64,000 nucleotides of DNA from Clostridium swellfunianum (GTDB taxonomy: Bacteria > Bacillota > Clostridia > Clostridiales > Clostridiaceae): contig NZ_JAMOFV010000006.1 in the NCBI RefSeq assembly GCF_023656515.1, positions 4,683,949 to 4,747,948 on the forward strand. The letters are read 5' to 3'. Below are positions 37,560 to 46,807 of the stretch, in pieces. The position numbers were made by a program, and so were the translations under genes. Every line of letters begins with the position of its first letter. The first letter of the stretch is position 1. The notes under the pieces are model-generated. The model did not search any database. It saw only the letters and a program-made list of their open reading frames with translations, and was not told the DNA's origin.

Positions 37560-38153
37560 CTATATTTTCTTTTTGAAAACAGCTTCATTTACTGCCTGCA
37601 GCACTAAATTTTCTCTAATTCCTATGTATCTACAAATATCTTCTATAATTAATACACAGGCAATAACAGCTCCGATATCGTCTTCCTCATAATTTGTCAA
37701 CAGGTAGTCTCTCTTATAATTATCCACAATATCCTTTTTGCATCTTATTTCGCTGTAGATAGTGTCTATAGTATGATATAAAATTGAATAAGACACTGTT
37801 ATAAAATCTTTTTGTGACTTTTCACTGCCATTTATAACATCTCTAATTATTTTATTCAGGGAAGCGTTCTTATAGTACTGTTCTATAGTTACATTGTAGT
37901 TGTTCCCTATATATCGACCTATTATATTGGCGTCAATTAGAGCAATTTCACCATCTGTGTTAAATAAAATGCTGAATTCTATATCATCATTTTTCTCTTG
38001 TTTTATCTCTTCTATCATCTTTTTTGTTCTATAGTTAAAGCTTGAAGTAAACTTTGAATCCATAACAAAATACTCCAGCTCTCTGGCTGCTGCAATAGAA
38101 ACAAAGTCTGCAAATCTTCTATATATTTTTCTCATATATTCCTTGCTTCTCAT
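37560..38153 (-). CDS. Hypothetical cytoplasmic protein
   Basis: A 197-residue, mostly helical protein from MRSKEYMRKIYRRFADFVS (AGGAGG upstream; the frame is open to 38189). It has no recognised domain. Features are ILFNTDGEIALIDANIIGRY near residue 73 and an acidic C-terminal helix region. Its leader contains the GGAATACAGGAGG hairpin element. Confidence 0.55.
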   Translation of the reverse strand: MRSKEYMRKIYRRFADFVSIAAARELEYFVMDSKFTSSFNYRTKKMIEEIKQEKNDDIEFSILFNTDGEIALIDANIIGRYIGNNYNVTIEQYYKNASLNKIIRDVINGSEKSQKDFITVSYSILYHTIDTIYSEIRCKKDIVDNYKRDYLLTNYEEDDIGAVIACVLIIEDICRYIGIRENLVLQAVNEAVFKKKI

Positions 38154-38159
38154 AATGAT

Positions 38160-38208
38160 CCTCCTGTATTCCTCACAAGTACGCAACAATTATAAATTGT
38201 TATGCTCC
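38160..38208 (-). promoter_or_regulatory. Leader hairpin element (GGAATACA family), copy before the 197-residue gene
   Basis: On the minus strand AGGAGCAT is followed by the hairpin AACAATTTATAATTGTT (38184-38200), GCGTACTTGTGA, and GGAATACAGGAGG before the ATG. The arrangement equals that of the S41 gene leader. Confidence 0.6.
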
Positions 38209-38296
38209 TCTCGTATAGACACTGTTTATGGTTAGCAAATGGCTTTGTTTTTATGCAAAAAAATAAGAGCCAATGGCTCCCATAGGTTTTAATTAT

Positions 38297-38546
38297 TGGC
38301 TAAGTTTAATAACTCTGTTGAATTCACGCAGGTTATTTGTTCTCTAGGAAAGCGTTCGCTGCACATATAAGACTAAGACTTCTTTTATATAACTCTGCTA
38401 AAATTTTTAAACTCGCTTCGCTCAAACAGTAAAAATTTTTTAACGCAGAATTACATAAAAGCAGTCAAGTCTTATTGATGTTCGCTCAATGTTTTCTACG
38501 AGACCAAATAACCTGCTTACTTCAACAGAGTTATTAAACATAGCCT
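38297..38546. repeat. Long intergenic palindrome P6
   Basis: About 250 bp. GGCTAAGTTTAATAACTCTG pairs with CAGAGTTATTAAACATAGCC, and CAGGTTATTTG with CAAATAACCTG. The interior repeats TAAAATTTTTAAAC and AGTAAAAATTTTTTAACGC around GCTTCGCTC. Words such as GCGTTCGCTGCA are shared with P3. Confidence 0.8.
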
Positions 38547-38589
38547 AATTATCAATAATTTAACCTGTTGTGATAGTTGAAACCTAACC

Positions 38590-38866
38590 TAGCGAGAAGG
38601 TATAAAATATGTGAAATGAGCATTGAGCAAATAACTAGAAGTTCTTGGCAAAGGAGTCGGCATAAAACCTTAGTGTTGTTCGTTTGTTTGAAGAAGGAGG
38701 TTAAAAGCCTAAATGGCTTTTAACGGGCAACTTGCGAGTGGGAACGAGCGCTCTTTAGTTGCCCAGTGGAAAACACTTGGTTTTATGCCGACTCCGAGCC
38801 TTAGAACTTCATGTGAAGCGAGCTGCTCATAATGCATATTTTATACCTTCTCGCGGTGATTAGAGA
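38590..38866. repeat. Long intergenic palindrome P7
   Basis: About 277 bp. GCGAGAAGGTATAAAATATG pairs with CATATTTTATACCTTCTCGC (one edge base aside) and GAGTCGGCATAAAACC with GGTTTTATGCCGACTC. The core 38671-38780 matches 25801-25910 of P5. Confidence 0.85.
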
Positions 38867-38910
38867 CGCAACTAGGACAACATGCTAAATTAATGTTTAA
38901 ATTCTATAAT

Positions 38911-40164
38911 CTACAGCTGTTTTTTTAATTTATCAAAGCTTTCCTTGATATCCTTAAGTTCTGATTCTGATACCTCATGAGTTGAAAACTTAGCCTCGTT
39001 GTATATGTCTGTCATAAGATTTAATCCATTTGTATTTTCAACATAGGCTTTAGTTATATTCTCAAGCTGTTTAGCTGTCATAGGTCTTTTAAAAATACCT
39101 TTTTCAAAGGTCTTTTCTTCAAATTTTTTATATACATTTAGTATTTGCTCTCTTATTGTGCCTGGCTTTATAAGGTTTTTGATAAACCTAGTAATAGCGC
39201 TTCGTCTACTGCTTTTTTCCCTTTTTATCTTTTCTCTTTTCTCTTCAAGAGCTGTCTCCTTGTTGCCATATAGGCTTACGAACTTTGAAATAATTACAAA
39301 CAAAGCTATTAAAACTACTATTATTACCACAATTCTAGCAACATTATAAAGCCACATCTGGGCTGTTGAATCCTCCCAAGCCACTTCAAAGGCTACGTCA
39401 CCTTTTTTTCTTGCTTGCATGTTCAACATATCTGATATATTTGAATCTCCCATGGTTTTTAGAAGACGAGCTTTAAGCTTAGCTATGCCATATAGTAAAG
39501 GCTTTGCCAGAATCAAACCAATAAGATCTATTAAGGCAGTAGCAGCTGCTCCTATAATAGACATTATATATTTAATAACTATAAGCAGCTTTTCAAATAC
39601 TATGTCTATAGAAAGCGCCAGTATAGCCACCGAAATAAACACATTAAAGGTAAAGCTTCTTGGATTTCTAACCTTATAGTAATAGCTCCTTGCTTCTCTC
39701 ATAACCACAACATTTGATATCAAATACATGATGTAAAATTTTAAAATGCTTTTGCTTAAAGCTATATCAACTAAGGGAAGTAAGGCTCCCATAAACAAAA
39801 TCAAAATAAGGGTATTTTTTGCTCTAGCCTTATAGGCATCATAATTTACATCCTCATTCTCCATTTTATTAGTTACATATAGTATAAAAACAATAAATAC
39901 ACTATTTAAAATGAAATGCATTCCCCTGCTGATTGTAAAGGTAAGTGCAATTCCAGCTAAGGCTGGCAGGGCCTTTAGCCAAGCTTTATCCTCATACCTG
40001 TTCATTATCAATTGAAGCAAAAATGCAGCTGCCAAGGAAACAAAATATAGCCTGTAATCCAGCTTGTTAGCTAAAAAGATGCTGCTTATTATTCCCCAAA
40101 TTATGAAGAAAAACATATTTATACTTATTGTATAAAAGGTTTTAATTTGTCTGTACCAGCTCAC
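38911..40164 (-). CDS. Polytopic membrane protein with C-terminal DUF4129-like domain
   Basis: A 417-residue protein with about seven hydrophobic helices in the first 320 residues and a cytoplasmic C-terminal region (EQILNVYKKFEEK, RPMTAKQLENITKAY, LMTDIYNEAKFST) of the DUF4129 type. The start at GTG 40164 has AGGAGG upstream and lies one base after the DUF58 stop; the frame is open to 40221. MoxR-DUF58-DUF4129 operons usually also encode a transglutaminase; none is seen here. Confidence 0.72.
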   Translation of the reverse strand: MSWYRQIKTFYTISINMFFFIIWGIISSIFLANKLDYRLYFVSLAAAFLLQLIMNRYEDKAWLKALPALAGIALTFTISRGMHFILNSVFIVFILYVTNKMENEDVNYDAYKARAKNTLILILFMGALLPLVDIALSKSILKFYIMYLISNVVVMREARSYYYKVRNPRSFTFNVFISVAILALSIDIVFEKLLIVIKYIMSIIGAAATALIDLIGLILAKPLLYGIAKLKARLLKTMGDSNISDMLNMQARKKGDVAFEVAWEDSTAQMWLYNVARIVVIIVVLIALFVIISKFVSLYGNKETALEEKREKIKREKSSRRSAITRFIKNLIKPGTIREQILNVYKKFEEKTFEKGIFKRPMTAKQLENITKAYVENTNGLNLMTDIYNEAKFSTHEVSESELKDIKESFDKLKKQL

Positions 40165-40165
40165 C

Positions 40166-41287
40166 TTACACAACCTCCTTATAAACTGCTTTTTCAATGC
40201 CGTCAATATGAGGTAAATCACTCTTAGAGGATACGTCTAAAAGCTTTATTAAAAAGCCCATTTTTCTCAGCTTTGAAAGCAGTGCTGCAGCCTCTGAACC
40301 TAAATAGGAGGTTACTACTAAGTAAGTACGGTTTCTTGTAAAATACTTAGCCTCCTGCTTTAAAAACTCACTAAAGCTCAGCCTTGGAGTATAGTCTATT
40401 CTTGCACAAAGCTCTAGAATAGCCTTTAAAGAGTTTAGTGCAGGTCTTACATTGTTGCTGAAGGAATCTCCATAATAAGTTAATTGTGAATTTGTAACCA
40501 TACCAGTAGGTATGCCTTCCTTTATAGCTTGTCTAGCTACGGAGGCACCCACACTGATTCCTCTTTCAATATCCTTTGGTATTATGCTTTGCCAATAAAG
40601 CTCCCCGCATTGAACGTCCACAATTATAACAAGCTCCATTTCCGAGGTATAATCATAGTCCTTTACCATAAGCTTATTCATCTTCAAGCTTGACTTCCAG
40701 TGAATGTCCTTCATTCTATCCTCAATGCTATATTCTCTTATCCCCTTGATATACAAAGGGTCTTTGTATATCCATCTCTTGATTATGCTATCTCCATACA
40801 AGCTTGTTGTAGCAAACTGAATATTTTTTAAATCAACAAGCTTTGGATAGACTAAGAGCTCAAGATAATCATAAATTTGAGTATCATTTGAAAAGAAGCC
40901 AAAGATATCTCCTATTGATACTTCAATTTCCTTCAGCAAATAAGTGCCCCGCTTGTGTGCTTTATATGAGTAGCTTCGTTTTATTCTCTCAAACCACTTT
41001 ATGTTGTATCTGGTAATATGATAGTTAAACTCTGTATACTTATTAAAGCTTTCATCAAGACTAAACTCAATGTTTCCAGGTGTTTTTTCCTTAAGCAGCA
41101 GAAAGGATATAGGCAGCCACTTGTTGTTTTCTATATTTATTGTTATTTTAAATTCTTCGCCTTCGTTAACCGCCAACCTGTCACTCTCTCTGAATATAGT
41201 AAGCTTGTCAAAGCCCTTTCTTCTCGTGTATTCAGCTAAAGCAAGCAGAACTATAAGCATTGTAATAAATGCAAAATAACCTAACAT
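40166..41287 (-). CDS. DUF58 domain protein
   Basis: A 373-residue protein with an N-terminal membrane hairpin or single helix (MLGYFAFITMLIVLLALAE), a beta-rich middle and the DUF58 signature GIREYSIEDRMKDIHWKSS followed by KLMVKDYDYTSEMELVIIVD, the start of a VWA-like fold. It is an expected client of the MoxR ATPase encoded 42 bp upstream. GGAGG precedes the chosen ATG. Confidence 0.9.
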   Translation of the reverse strand: MLGYFAFITMLIVLLALAEYTRRKGFDKLTIFRESDRLAVNEGEEFKITINIENNKWLPISFLLLKEKTPGNIEFSLDESFNKYTEFNYHITRYNIKWFERIKRSYSYKAHKRGTYLLKEIEVSIGDIFGFFSNDTQIYDYLELLVYPKLVDLKNIQFATTSLYGDSIIKRWIYKDPLYIKGIREYSIEDRMKDIHWKSSLKMNKLMVKDYDYTSEMELVIIVDVQCGELYWQSIIPKDIERGISVGASVARQAIKEGIPTGMVTNSQLTYYGDSFSNNVRPALNSLKAILELCARIDYTPRLSFSEFLKQEAKYFTRNRTYLVVTSYLGSEAAALLSKLRKMGFLIKLLDVSSKSDLPHIDGIEKAVYKEVV

Positions 41288-41341
41288 TGAAACCTCCATT
41301 CTATATGCCCTATGCTTTAAAACAAAGCTTTTAAGGTCTTA

Positions 41342-42292
41342 CTATATCTCTTCCAGAGGTGAATTAACAGTATTTAGTATATCAGCTACAATATCCTCAG
41401 GCTTATCCATAAGTCCGCTTACATCATTTCTTAAAATAAGTCTGTGGCTTAAAATTGGAACAGCCATCTCCTTTATGTCCTCAGGTATTACATAATCTCT
41501 ACCCCGTACAGCTGCCAAAGCCTGACTTCCCTTCATAAGATTTAATGAAGCTCTTGGACTACAGCCAAGCTCAATATTTTTATGCTTTCTCGTAGCACTT
41601 ACAAGCTCTAGTATATAATTCTTGATTTCATTGCTCACGTGAATTTTTGTGAAGTTGTTTTGAACATATTCTATTTCTTCCATAGTTACTGCAGCCTGAA
41701 GCTCCTCTAGTGGATCCTTTTCCATATATCTATCTAGAATATCCTTTTCCTCAGAAAATTCAGGATATCCCATGCTAATTCTCATGAAAAATCTATCAAG
41801 CTGTGCTTCTGGCAGTGGAAAGGTTCCAAACTGCTCTACTGGGTTTTGAGTGGCGATAACAAAGAAAGGCTTATTTAATTTAATAGTTTCACCCTCTACA
41901 GTTATTTGTCTCTCCTCCATACACTCTAAAAGTGCTGACTGAGTTCTTGGAGTAGCTCTATTTATTTCATCAGCCAATACAATTTGGCTTAATAAAGGTC
42001 CTTTTCTAAATTCAAATTCACCATTTTTTTGATTATAAAAATATATTCCTGTTAAATCTGAAGGCAGGAGGTCTGGAGTAAACTGTATTCTCTTAAAACT
42101 GCAGTTCATTGATTTGGAAAGAGCTTTTGCAAGCTTTGTTTTGCCAAGCCCAGGCACGTCCTCTAAAAGCACATGACCTGAACATATAAAAGAAACTACT
42201 ATCTTTTCTACTTTATCTTTTTTTCCTACTATTACTTTGCCTATATTATCTACAATTTTATCTCTAAACTGTTGAAATTTAATAATCTCCAC
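41342..42292 (-). CDS. MoxR-family AAA+ ATPase
   Basis: A 316-residue AAA+ chaperone-like ATPase. Walker A is HVLLEDVPGLGKTKLAKAL (about 35-53), Walker B is IVLADEINRATPRTQSALLE, and sensor 1 is FFVIATQNPVEQFGTFPLPE. The GCSPRASLNL arginine finger region is intact. MoxR proteins assemble or mature partner VWA proteins. The start is GTG with AAAGG upstream. It leads the MoxR-DUF58-DUF4129 operon. Confidence 0.94.
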   Translation of the reverse strand: MEIIKFQQFRDKIVDNIGKVIVGKKDKVEKIVVSFICSGHVLLEDVPGLGKTKLAKALSKSMNCSFKRIQFTPDLLPSDLTGIYFYNQKNGEFEFRKGPLLSQIVLADEINRATPRTQSALLECMEERQITVEGETIKLNKPFFVIATQNPVEQFGTFPLPEAQLDRFFMRISMGYPEFSEEKDILDRYMEKDPLEELQAAVTMEEIEYVQNNFTKIHVSNEIKNYILELVSATRKHKNIELGCSPRASLNLMKGSQALAAVRGRDYVIPEDIKEMAVPILSHRLILRNDVSGLMDKPEDIVADILNTVNSPLEEI

Positions 42293-42551
42293 TTACATCA
42301 ACCTTTCTTTGATTTAGTAATTAAATTATATCACTATTAAAAATATTTGTATTCTTTATTTTTCTATTAACCTTTTTAAAATTATGTGATATACTAGTAG
42401 CAAGATTATATGCACACGTTAGCACAACTGTAAAATCGCCATTTCTTGTTACTTTTATAGAGGTTAAAATCCTATTGGATTTTAATAAGCAGTTTGCAAT
42501 TAGTGCAGGCCTGCTTAAGCTCTCCGGTAACTTGATTGAAAGGAGAACTCA

Positions 42552-43199
42552 ATGAACGAAATCAAGGCTTGTCTATTTGACTTAGACGGCGTTATAGTAG
42601 ATACTGCTAAATATCACTATTTAGCATGGAAGAGACTTGCTAATGAACTTGGCTTTGAATTTACTGAAGAAGATAATGAAAGGCTAAAGGGAGTAAGCAG
42701 AATGAAATCTTTAGAAATACTCCTAGAGCTTGGCGAAATTTCTGCTGATGATTCAGCAATGGAAGCCTATGCTGCAAAGAAAAATGCTTGGTATGTAGAG
42801 TATATCTCAAAAATGGATTCCTCTGAAATACTTCCAGGTGTTTTAGATTTTCTTAGGGAGCTTAAGGATAATGGCATAAAAATTTCTCTTGGCTCTGTAA
42901 GTAAAAACGCTATGACTATCCTTAATAATGTAGGAATTGTTGAGTATTTTGACGCTGTTATAGATGGAACAAAAATAACTCATGCAAAACCAAATCCTGA
43001 AGTTTTCCTTAAAGGTGCTGAGGAGTTAGGTGTAGACCCAAAAGAATGTGTTGTATTTGAGGACGCACAGGCAGGTATTGAAGCTGCAATAAATGCAGGA
43101 ATGTACAGCGTTGGAATTGGTTCCGCTGACATCCTTCAAAAAGCTAATACTGTAATTCCTGGCTTTGAAGGAATGACCTTAGATAAGCTTAAACTTTAG
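42552..43199 (+). CDS. pgmB: Beta-phosphoglucomutase
   Basis: A 215-residue HAD enzyme that converts beta-glucose 1-phosphate to glucose 6-phosphate. The nucleophile is in CLFDLDGVIVDTAKYHYLAW, the cap has RLKGVSRMKSLEILLELG, and later motifs are KISLGSVSKNA, HAKPNPEVFL and VVFEDAQAGIEAAINAGM. It sits upstream of a GH65 phosphorylase whose product is its substrate. GAAAGGAG precedes the ATG. Confidence 0.94.
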   Translation: MNEIKACLFDLDGVIVDTAKYHYLAWKRLANELGFEFTEEDNERLKGVSRMKSLEILLELGEISADDSAMEAYAAKKNAWYVEYISKMDSSEILPGVLDFLRELKDNGIKISLGSVSKNAMTILNNVGIVEYFDAVIDGTKITHAKPNPEVFLKGAEELGVDPKECVVFEDAQAGIEAAINAGMYSVGIGSADILQKANTVIPGFEGMTLDKLKL

Positions 43200-43219
43200 G
43201 TTAGCTGCGCTTGCTAACC
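43199..43219 (+). terminator. Hairpin after pgmB
   Basis: GGTTAGC and GCTAACC form a 7-bp stem at the stop codon of pgmB, followed by TTTAATTTT. It may separate or attenuate pgmB from the phosphorylase gene. Confidence 0.65.
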
Positions 43220-43238
43220 TTTAATTTTAAATTATTAG

Positions 43239-43250
43239 GCAAACGCTTGC
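43239..43250 (+). promoter_or_regulatory. LacI/GalR-type operator before the phosphorylase gene
   Basis: GCAAACGCTTGC is a near-perfect palindrome with the central CG of LacI-family (MalR or CcpA-like) operators. A weaker relative, GCACACGTTAGC, lies at 42412-42423 upstream of pgmB. Regulation by maltose or carbon source is inferred. Confidence 0.5.
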
Positions 43251-43278
43251 ATAATAATTTTCCGTATAATCTATTTGA

Positions 43279-43388
43279 CTAATATATAATGCAAAAGTTC
43301 TAATACATTAATGGTGTCCCAAAAACCCTTGAAGATTGGGTATTTTGTGACAGCATTAATATAAGAACTTTATTGCATTATATATAAT
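43279..43388. repeat. MITE-like 110-bp palindrome, copy 2
   Basis: Almost identical to 27341-27450. Several differences between the copies lie in paired positions (TGGCGTC against TGGTGTC, with CATCAATG against CATTAATA), so the fold is maintained. It lies between the operator and the start of the phosphorylase gene, so it becomes part of the leader if transcription begins upstream. Confidence 0.85.
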
Positions 43389-43434
43389 ATAGAAGATAAA
43401 AGTAAGTTAATTTTCTAGAAAAGGAGATATATCT

Positions 43435-45738
43435 ATGAAGCAATGTTTTAAAATTGATGAATGGCTGGTAATAGAGGAAGGTTTTAATCCAAATGAAAAT
43501 AGAGTAGCTGAAAGCATCTGCAGCCTTGGAAACGGACATATGGGTCAAAGAGCTAATTTTGAAGAAACCTACAGTGGTGATTCTCTTCAAGGAAGCTACC
43601 TGGCTGGTGTTTATTATCCAGACAAGACCAGAGTTGGCTGGTGGAAAAACGGCTATCCAGAGTACTTTGCAAAAGTTTTAAATTCAACTAACTGGATAGG
43701 AATAAATATAGAGATAAATGGTGAAACCTTAGACTTAGCTAAGGCTGAAGTTAAGGATTTTAAAAGAATACTTAATATGAAGGAAGCATATTTAGAGCGT
43801 TCCTTCACTGCAGTACTAGCTAATGGAAATGAAGTTAAAGTAAATGCAAAGAGGTTTTTAAGCTCAGTTTACAAAGAAGTTGGAGCAATAAAATATTCTA
43901 TCACCCCTGTTAATTTCAGCGGTGAACTTAAAATCACCCCTTACTTAGATGGAGACATAATGAATGAAGACTCCAATTACGACGAAAAATTCTGGGATGA
44001 GGTTAAGATTAGTGCTTCTAAAGATATATCTTCTCTAGTTATGAAAACTAAGAAGCTTGATTTCCACATTTGCTCTGCCATGAAATTTAATATTGTTAAT
44101 AATGGAGCTGGTATTTCAGCTGAAATAGAAACTAATGTGAAAGAAAAATATGTTTCAAATATTGTAACAGTTAATGCTGCTCAAGGCGAAGAAATAGTTA
44201 TTTACAAGTATGCTGCAAATGTAACCTCCAGAGACTATGAAAAGGAAGAATTAGAGCAAAAAGCTGTAGAAATTTTAAGCAAGGCCTATGAAACTGGCTT
44301 TGACAAGCTGTTTGAAGCTCATAAAAAAGCTTGGGAGGTTAAATGGAAGGAAAGCGACATTGTTATTGAAGGTGACGCTGAAGCTCAGCAAGGTATAAGA
44401 TTTAATATATTCCAGTTAAATCAAACCTATACTGGAGAAGATGAAAGACTAAATATTGGTCCAAAGGGCTTCACCGGTGAAAAATACGGCGGAAGCACCT
44501 ACTGGGATACAGAAGCTTATTGTATTCCCTTCTACCTTTCAACCTCTGAGGAAAAGGTAGCAAGAAACCTTTTAGTATATAGATATAAGCAGCTTGAAAA
44601 AGCTAAAGAAAACGCAAGAAAGCTTGGCTTTAAAAAAGGTGCACTATATCCAATGGTTACAATGAACGGTGAGGAATGCCATAATGAGTGGGAAATCACC
44701 TTTGAAGAAATACACAGAAATGGTGCCATAGCTTATGCAATCTACAACTATGTAAACTACACTGGCGATAAAGCTTATCTAGGTCAATATGGCTTTGAGG
44801 TGCTTGCAGAAATTTCTCGTTTCTGGGAGGAAAGAGTTCATTTTGCACCTAGAAAAGGCAAATATGTAATGCATGGTGTTACTGGTCCTAATGAATACGA
44901 AAATAATGTAAATAATAACTGGTATACCAACAGAATGGCAGCTTGGACATTAGAATACACTTTAGAGGTTATAGACTATCTAAAGGCTAATGAACCAGAA
45001 AGCTATAAGAAATTAGAAGCTAAGCTACAAATTAACGCTGAAGAAACAGCTAAGTGGAGAGATATAGTAGATAACATGTTCTATCCTGTTGATGAAGAGC
45101 TTGGAATCTTCCTGCAGCAGGAAGGCTATATGGATAAGGAGCAGATACTTGTAAGCGAATTAGCTCCAGCAGATAGACCTTTAAATCAAAAATGGTCTTG
45201 GGACAGAATTCTTCGTTCCTGCTTCATAAAGCAAGCTGATGTACTTCAAGGCTTATACTTCCTGGAAGATAAATTTGATGAAGCTACAATAAGAAGAAAT
45301 TTCAACTTCTATGAGCCTAGAACAGTACATGAATCCTCCCTATCTCCTTGTGTTCACGCAATACTTGCATCAAAGCTTGGAATGCAGGATAAGGCCTACG
45401 AAATGTATTTAAGAACCTCAAGACTGGACCTAGATAACTACAACAACGACACCGAGGATGGCTGTCATACAACAAGCATGGCTGGAACTTGGATGTCTGT
45501 AGTTCAAGGCTTTGGTGGCATGAGAGTTAGAGATGGAAAACTTCACTTTAACCCATTTATTCCAGGTCACTGGACTTCCTTCTCCTTTAAGGTTATGTTT
45601 AGGGACGCACTTTTAAAGGTTACTGCAGCTAAGGAAAGCATAGTAATCAGCAATGAGTCCTATAAAGATCTAACTTTAGTAGTTAATGGCAAGGAGTATA
45701 CAGCTAAGGCTAATAGCCAATTAACAATTAATAATTAG
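43435..45738 (+). CDS. mapA: Maltose phosphorylase (GH65)
   Basis: A 767-residue inverting disaccharide phosphorylase: an N-terminal beta-sandwich (NENRVAESICSLGNGHMGQR), a helical barrel and a C-terminal beta-sheet. The catalytic acid region is NGEECHNEWEITFEEIHRNG (about 404-423), as in maltose phosphorylases, and the phosphate site region includes EDGCHTTSMAGTW. Splitting maltose with phosphate gives glucose and beta-glucose 1-phosphate, the substrate of the PgmB encoded upstream. Trehalose, kojibiose or nigerose phosphorylase activity cannot be excluded. Confidence 0.85.
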   Translation: MKQCFKIDEWLVIEEGFNPNENRVAESICSLGNGHMGQRANFEETYSGDSLQGSYLAGVYYPDKTRVGWWKNGYPEYFAKVLNSTNWIGINIEINGETLDLAKAEVKDFKRILNMKEAYLERSFTAVLANGNEVKVNAKRFLSSVYKEVGAIKYSITPVNFSGELKITPYLDGDIMNEDSNYDEKFWDEVKISASKDISSLVMKTKKLDFHICSAMKFNIVNNGAGISAEIETNVKEKYVSNIVTVNAAQGEEIVIYKYAANVTSRDYEKEELEQKAVEILSKAYETGFDKLFEAHKKAWEVKWKESDIVIEGDAEAQQGIRFNIFQLNQTYTGEDERLNIGPKGFTGEKYGGSTYWDTEAYCIPFYLSTSEEKVARNLLVYRYKQLEKAKENARKLGFKKGALYPMVTMNGEECHNEWEITFEEIHRNGAIAYAIYNYVNYTGDKAYLGQYGFEVLAEISRFWEERVHFAPRKGKYVMHGVTGPNEYENNVNNNWYTNRMAAWTLEYTLEVIDYLKANEPESYKKLEAKLQINAEETAKWRDIVDNMFYPVDEELGIFLQQEGYMDKEQILVSELAPADRPLNQKWSWDRILRSCFIKQADVLQGLYFLEDKFDEATIRRNFNFYEPRTVHESSLSPCVHAILASKLGMQDKAYEMYLRTSRLDLDNYNNDTEDGCHTTSMAGTWMSVVQGFGGMRVRDGKLHFNPFIPGHWTSFSFKVMFRDALLKVTAAKESIVISNESYKDLTLVVNGKEYTAKANSQLTINN

Positions 45739-45794
45739 CACTCATAATAAAGAAGCTGTCGCAAAATACGTTAGTATAAAAGCAGCTTAAATAT

Positions 45795-45836
45795 AAAAAA
45801 CCTATGCTTTAAAAATTATTTTAGCATAGGTTTTTT
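45795..45836. terminator. Bidirectional terminator at the left edge of the integron
   Basis: AAAAAACCTATGCT and AGCATAGGTTTTTT form a perfect 14-bp stem with flanking A and T runs. It ends mapA transcription on the plus strand and the cassette array on the minus strand. Confidence 0.85.
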
Positions 45837-45881
45837 ATATTTATTTATTTGTTGGACGATATAAGAAAATTGTTCATTATA

Positions 45882-46085
45882 TTAATCATTATTAGTTTTA
45901 TTCTTATCATTATTTATAATTTTTTTATGATTGATATAAGCATTGATAAACATTAAAATGCTTGCAATCATACTTAAAACAATCGAAGGTGTTGATTTCT
46001 TGTCTGATACGTTAAGCATAAAAGATATTAAGAAACAAAATCCTGAAAATAACCATAAATTACGAGATAATTTTAAATTCTTCAC
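45882..46085 (-). CDS. Small two-helix membrane protein at the distal array end
   Basis: A 67-residue protein starting at GTG (GGGGGGA upstream) with two hydrophobic helices (WLFSGFCFLISFML and SIVLSMIASILMFINAYI) and a lysine/asparagine-rich tail. No family is recognised. A half attC box (GCCTAAC, minus strand, 46107-46113) lies just upstream, so the gene may be the last, damaged cassette or the first gene outside the array. Confidence 0.6.
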   Translation of the reverse strand: MKNLKLSRNLWLFSGFCFLISFMLNVSDKKSTPSIVLSMIASILMFINAYINHKKIINNDKNKTNND

Positions 46086-46106
46086 AAAAATCCCCCCATG
46101 TGTTTT

Positions 46107-46113
46107 GTTAGGC
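46107..46113 (-). repeat. Half attC (R'' box only)
   Basis: GTTAGGC on the plus strand reads GCCTAAC-AAAA on the minus strand, the same R'' box plus A-run as the attC at 46808-46918. No matching GTTRRRY box follows. It marks a truncated attC of the DUF5412-like cassette. Confidence 0.55.
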
Positions 46114-46130
46114 GTAGTTTTATCCTCATA

Positions 46131-46778
46131 CTATCTAAGTTCTATAATTCTTCCATCTATACTTACAGAATTATCGTTAACCCAATTGATTGTGGGTACT
46201 TCTCCAAATCCTCCAACAAAAACCTTTCTTTTTAGTTTTAGTAACCCCATATATGATTTTTCTATATAAGCCTTTGTCCCTCCACCAGTAGCTCCGAGAT
46301 CAACTGATATTACAGTAATTTTACTTTGTCCATTCGGAGAATAATAAATGTCTTCAATCTTTTCACTTGAAAAACCATCAAACAAAATATTAATACCTAG
46401 AGCAAAAATCCCTATGGCTACTATTAATGTATACATTGTCATGGTTACTAACTTTATATAACGTATTTTTATCTTCTTAAACGCTACAGTTATATACAAT
46501 AGAATAAATGGGATAGCAAGAATTTCATCAATAAAAAATAAGACAAGATATACAAAAGATGCAATAACTAAAAGTAATATATCACTACCAATTGTTTCCT
46601 TAGAATAAATCCAATATATAAAAAAAGCTGAATATATAAAATATCCTAAATAGCAAAAGTACTTAAACTTGACAGACTCAAATTCTAGGCCATAAAACGA
46701 TAACGCACTTACTATTACTAGTATACCAAGATAATACAAACTATTGTTTTTATGCGACAGCATTCTTAAATTCATCAT
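46131..46778 (-). CDS. Membrane protein, DUF5412-like (cassette gene)
   Basis: A 215-residue protein. The first 125 residues hold about five hydrophobic helices. The C-terminal part outside the membrane reads YYSPNGQSKITVISVDLGATG and VFVGGFGEVPTINWVNDNSV, a pattern of the DUF5412 group. The function is unknown. It is preceded by the attC at 46808-46918 and followed by a truncated attC. Confidence 0.62.
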   Translation of the reverse strand: MMNLRMLSHKNNSLYYLGILVIVSALSFYGLEFESVKFKYFCYLGYFIYSAFFIYWIYSKETIGSDILLLVIASFVYLVLFFIDEILAIPFILLYITVAFKKIKIRYIKLVTMTMYTLIVAIGIFALGINILFDGFSSEKIEDIYYSPNGQSKITVISVDLGATGGGTKAYIEKSYMGLLKLKRKVFVGGFGEVPTINWVNDNSVSIDGRIIELR

Positions 46779-46807
46779 AAATCATCTCTCTTTTCATAAT
46801 TAATTTC

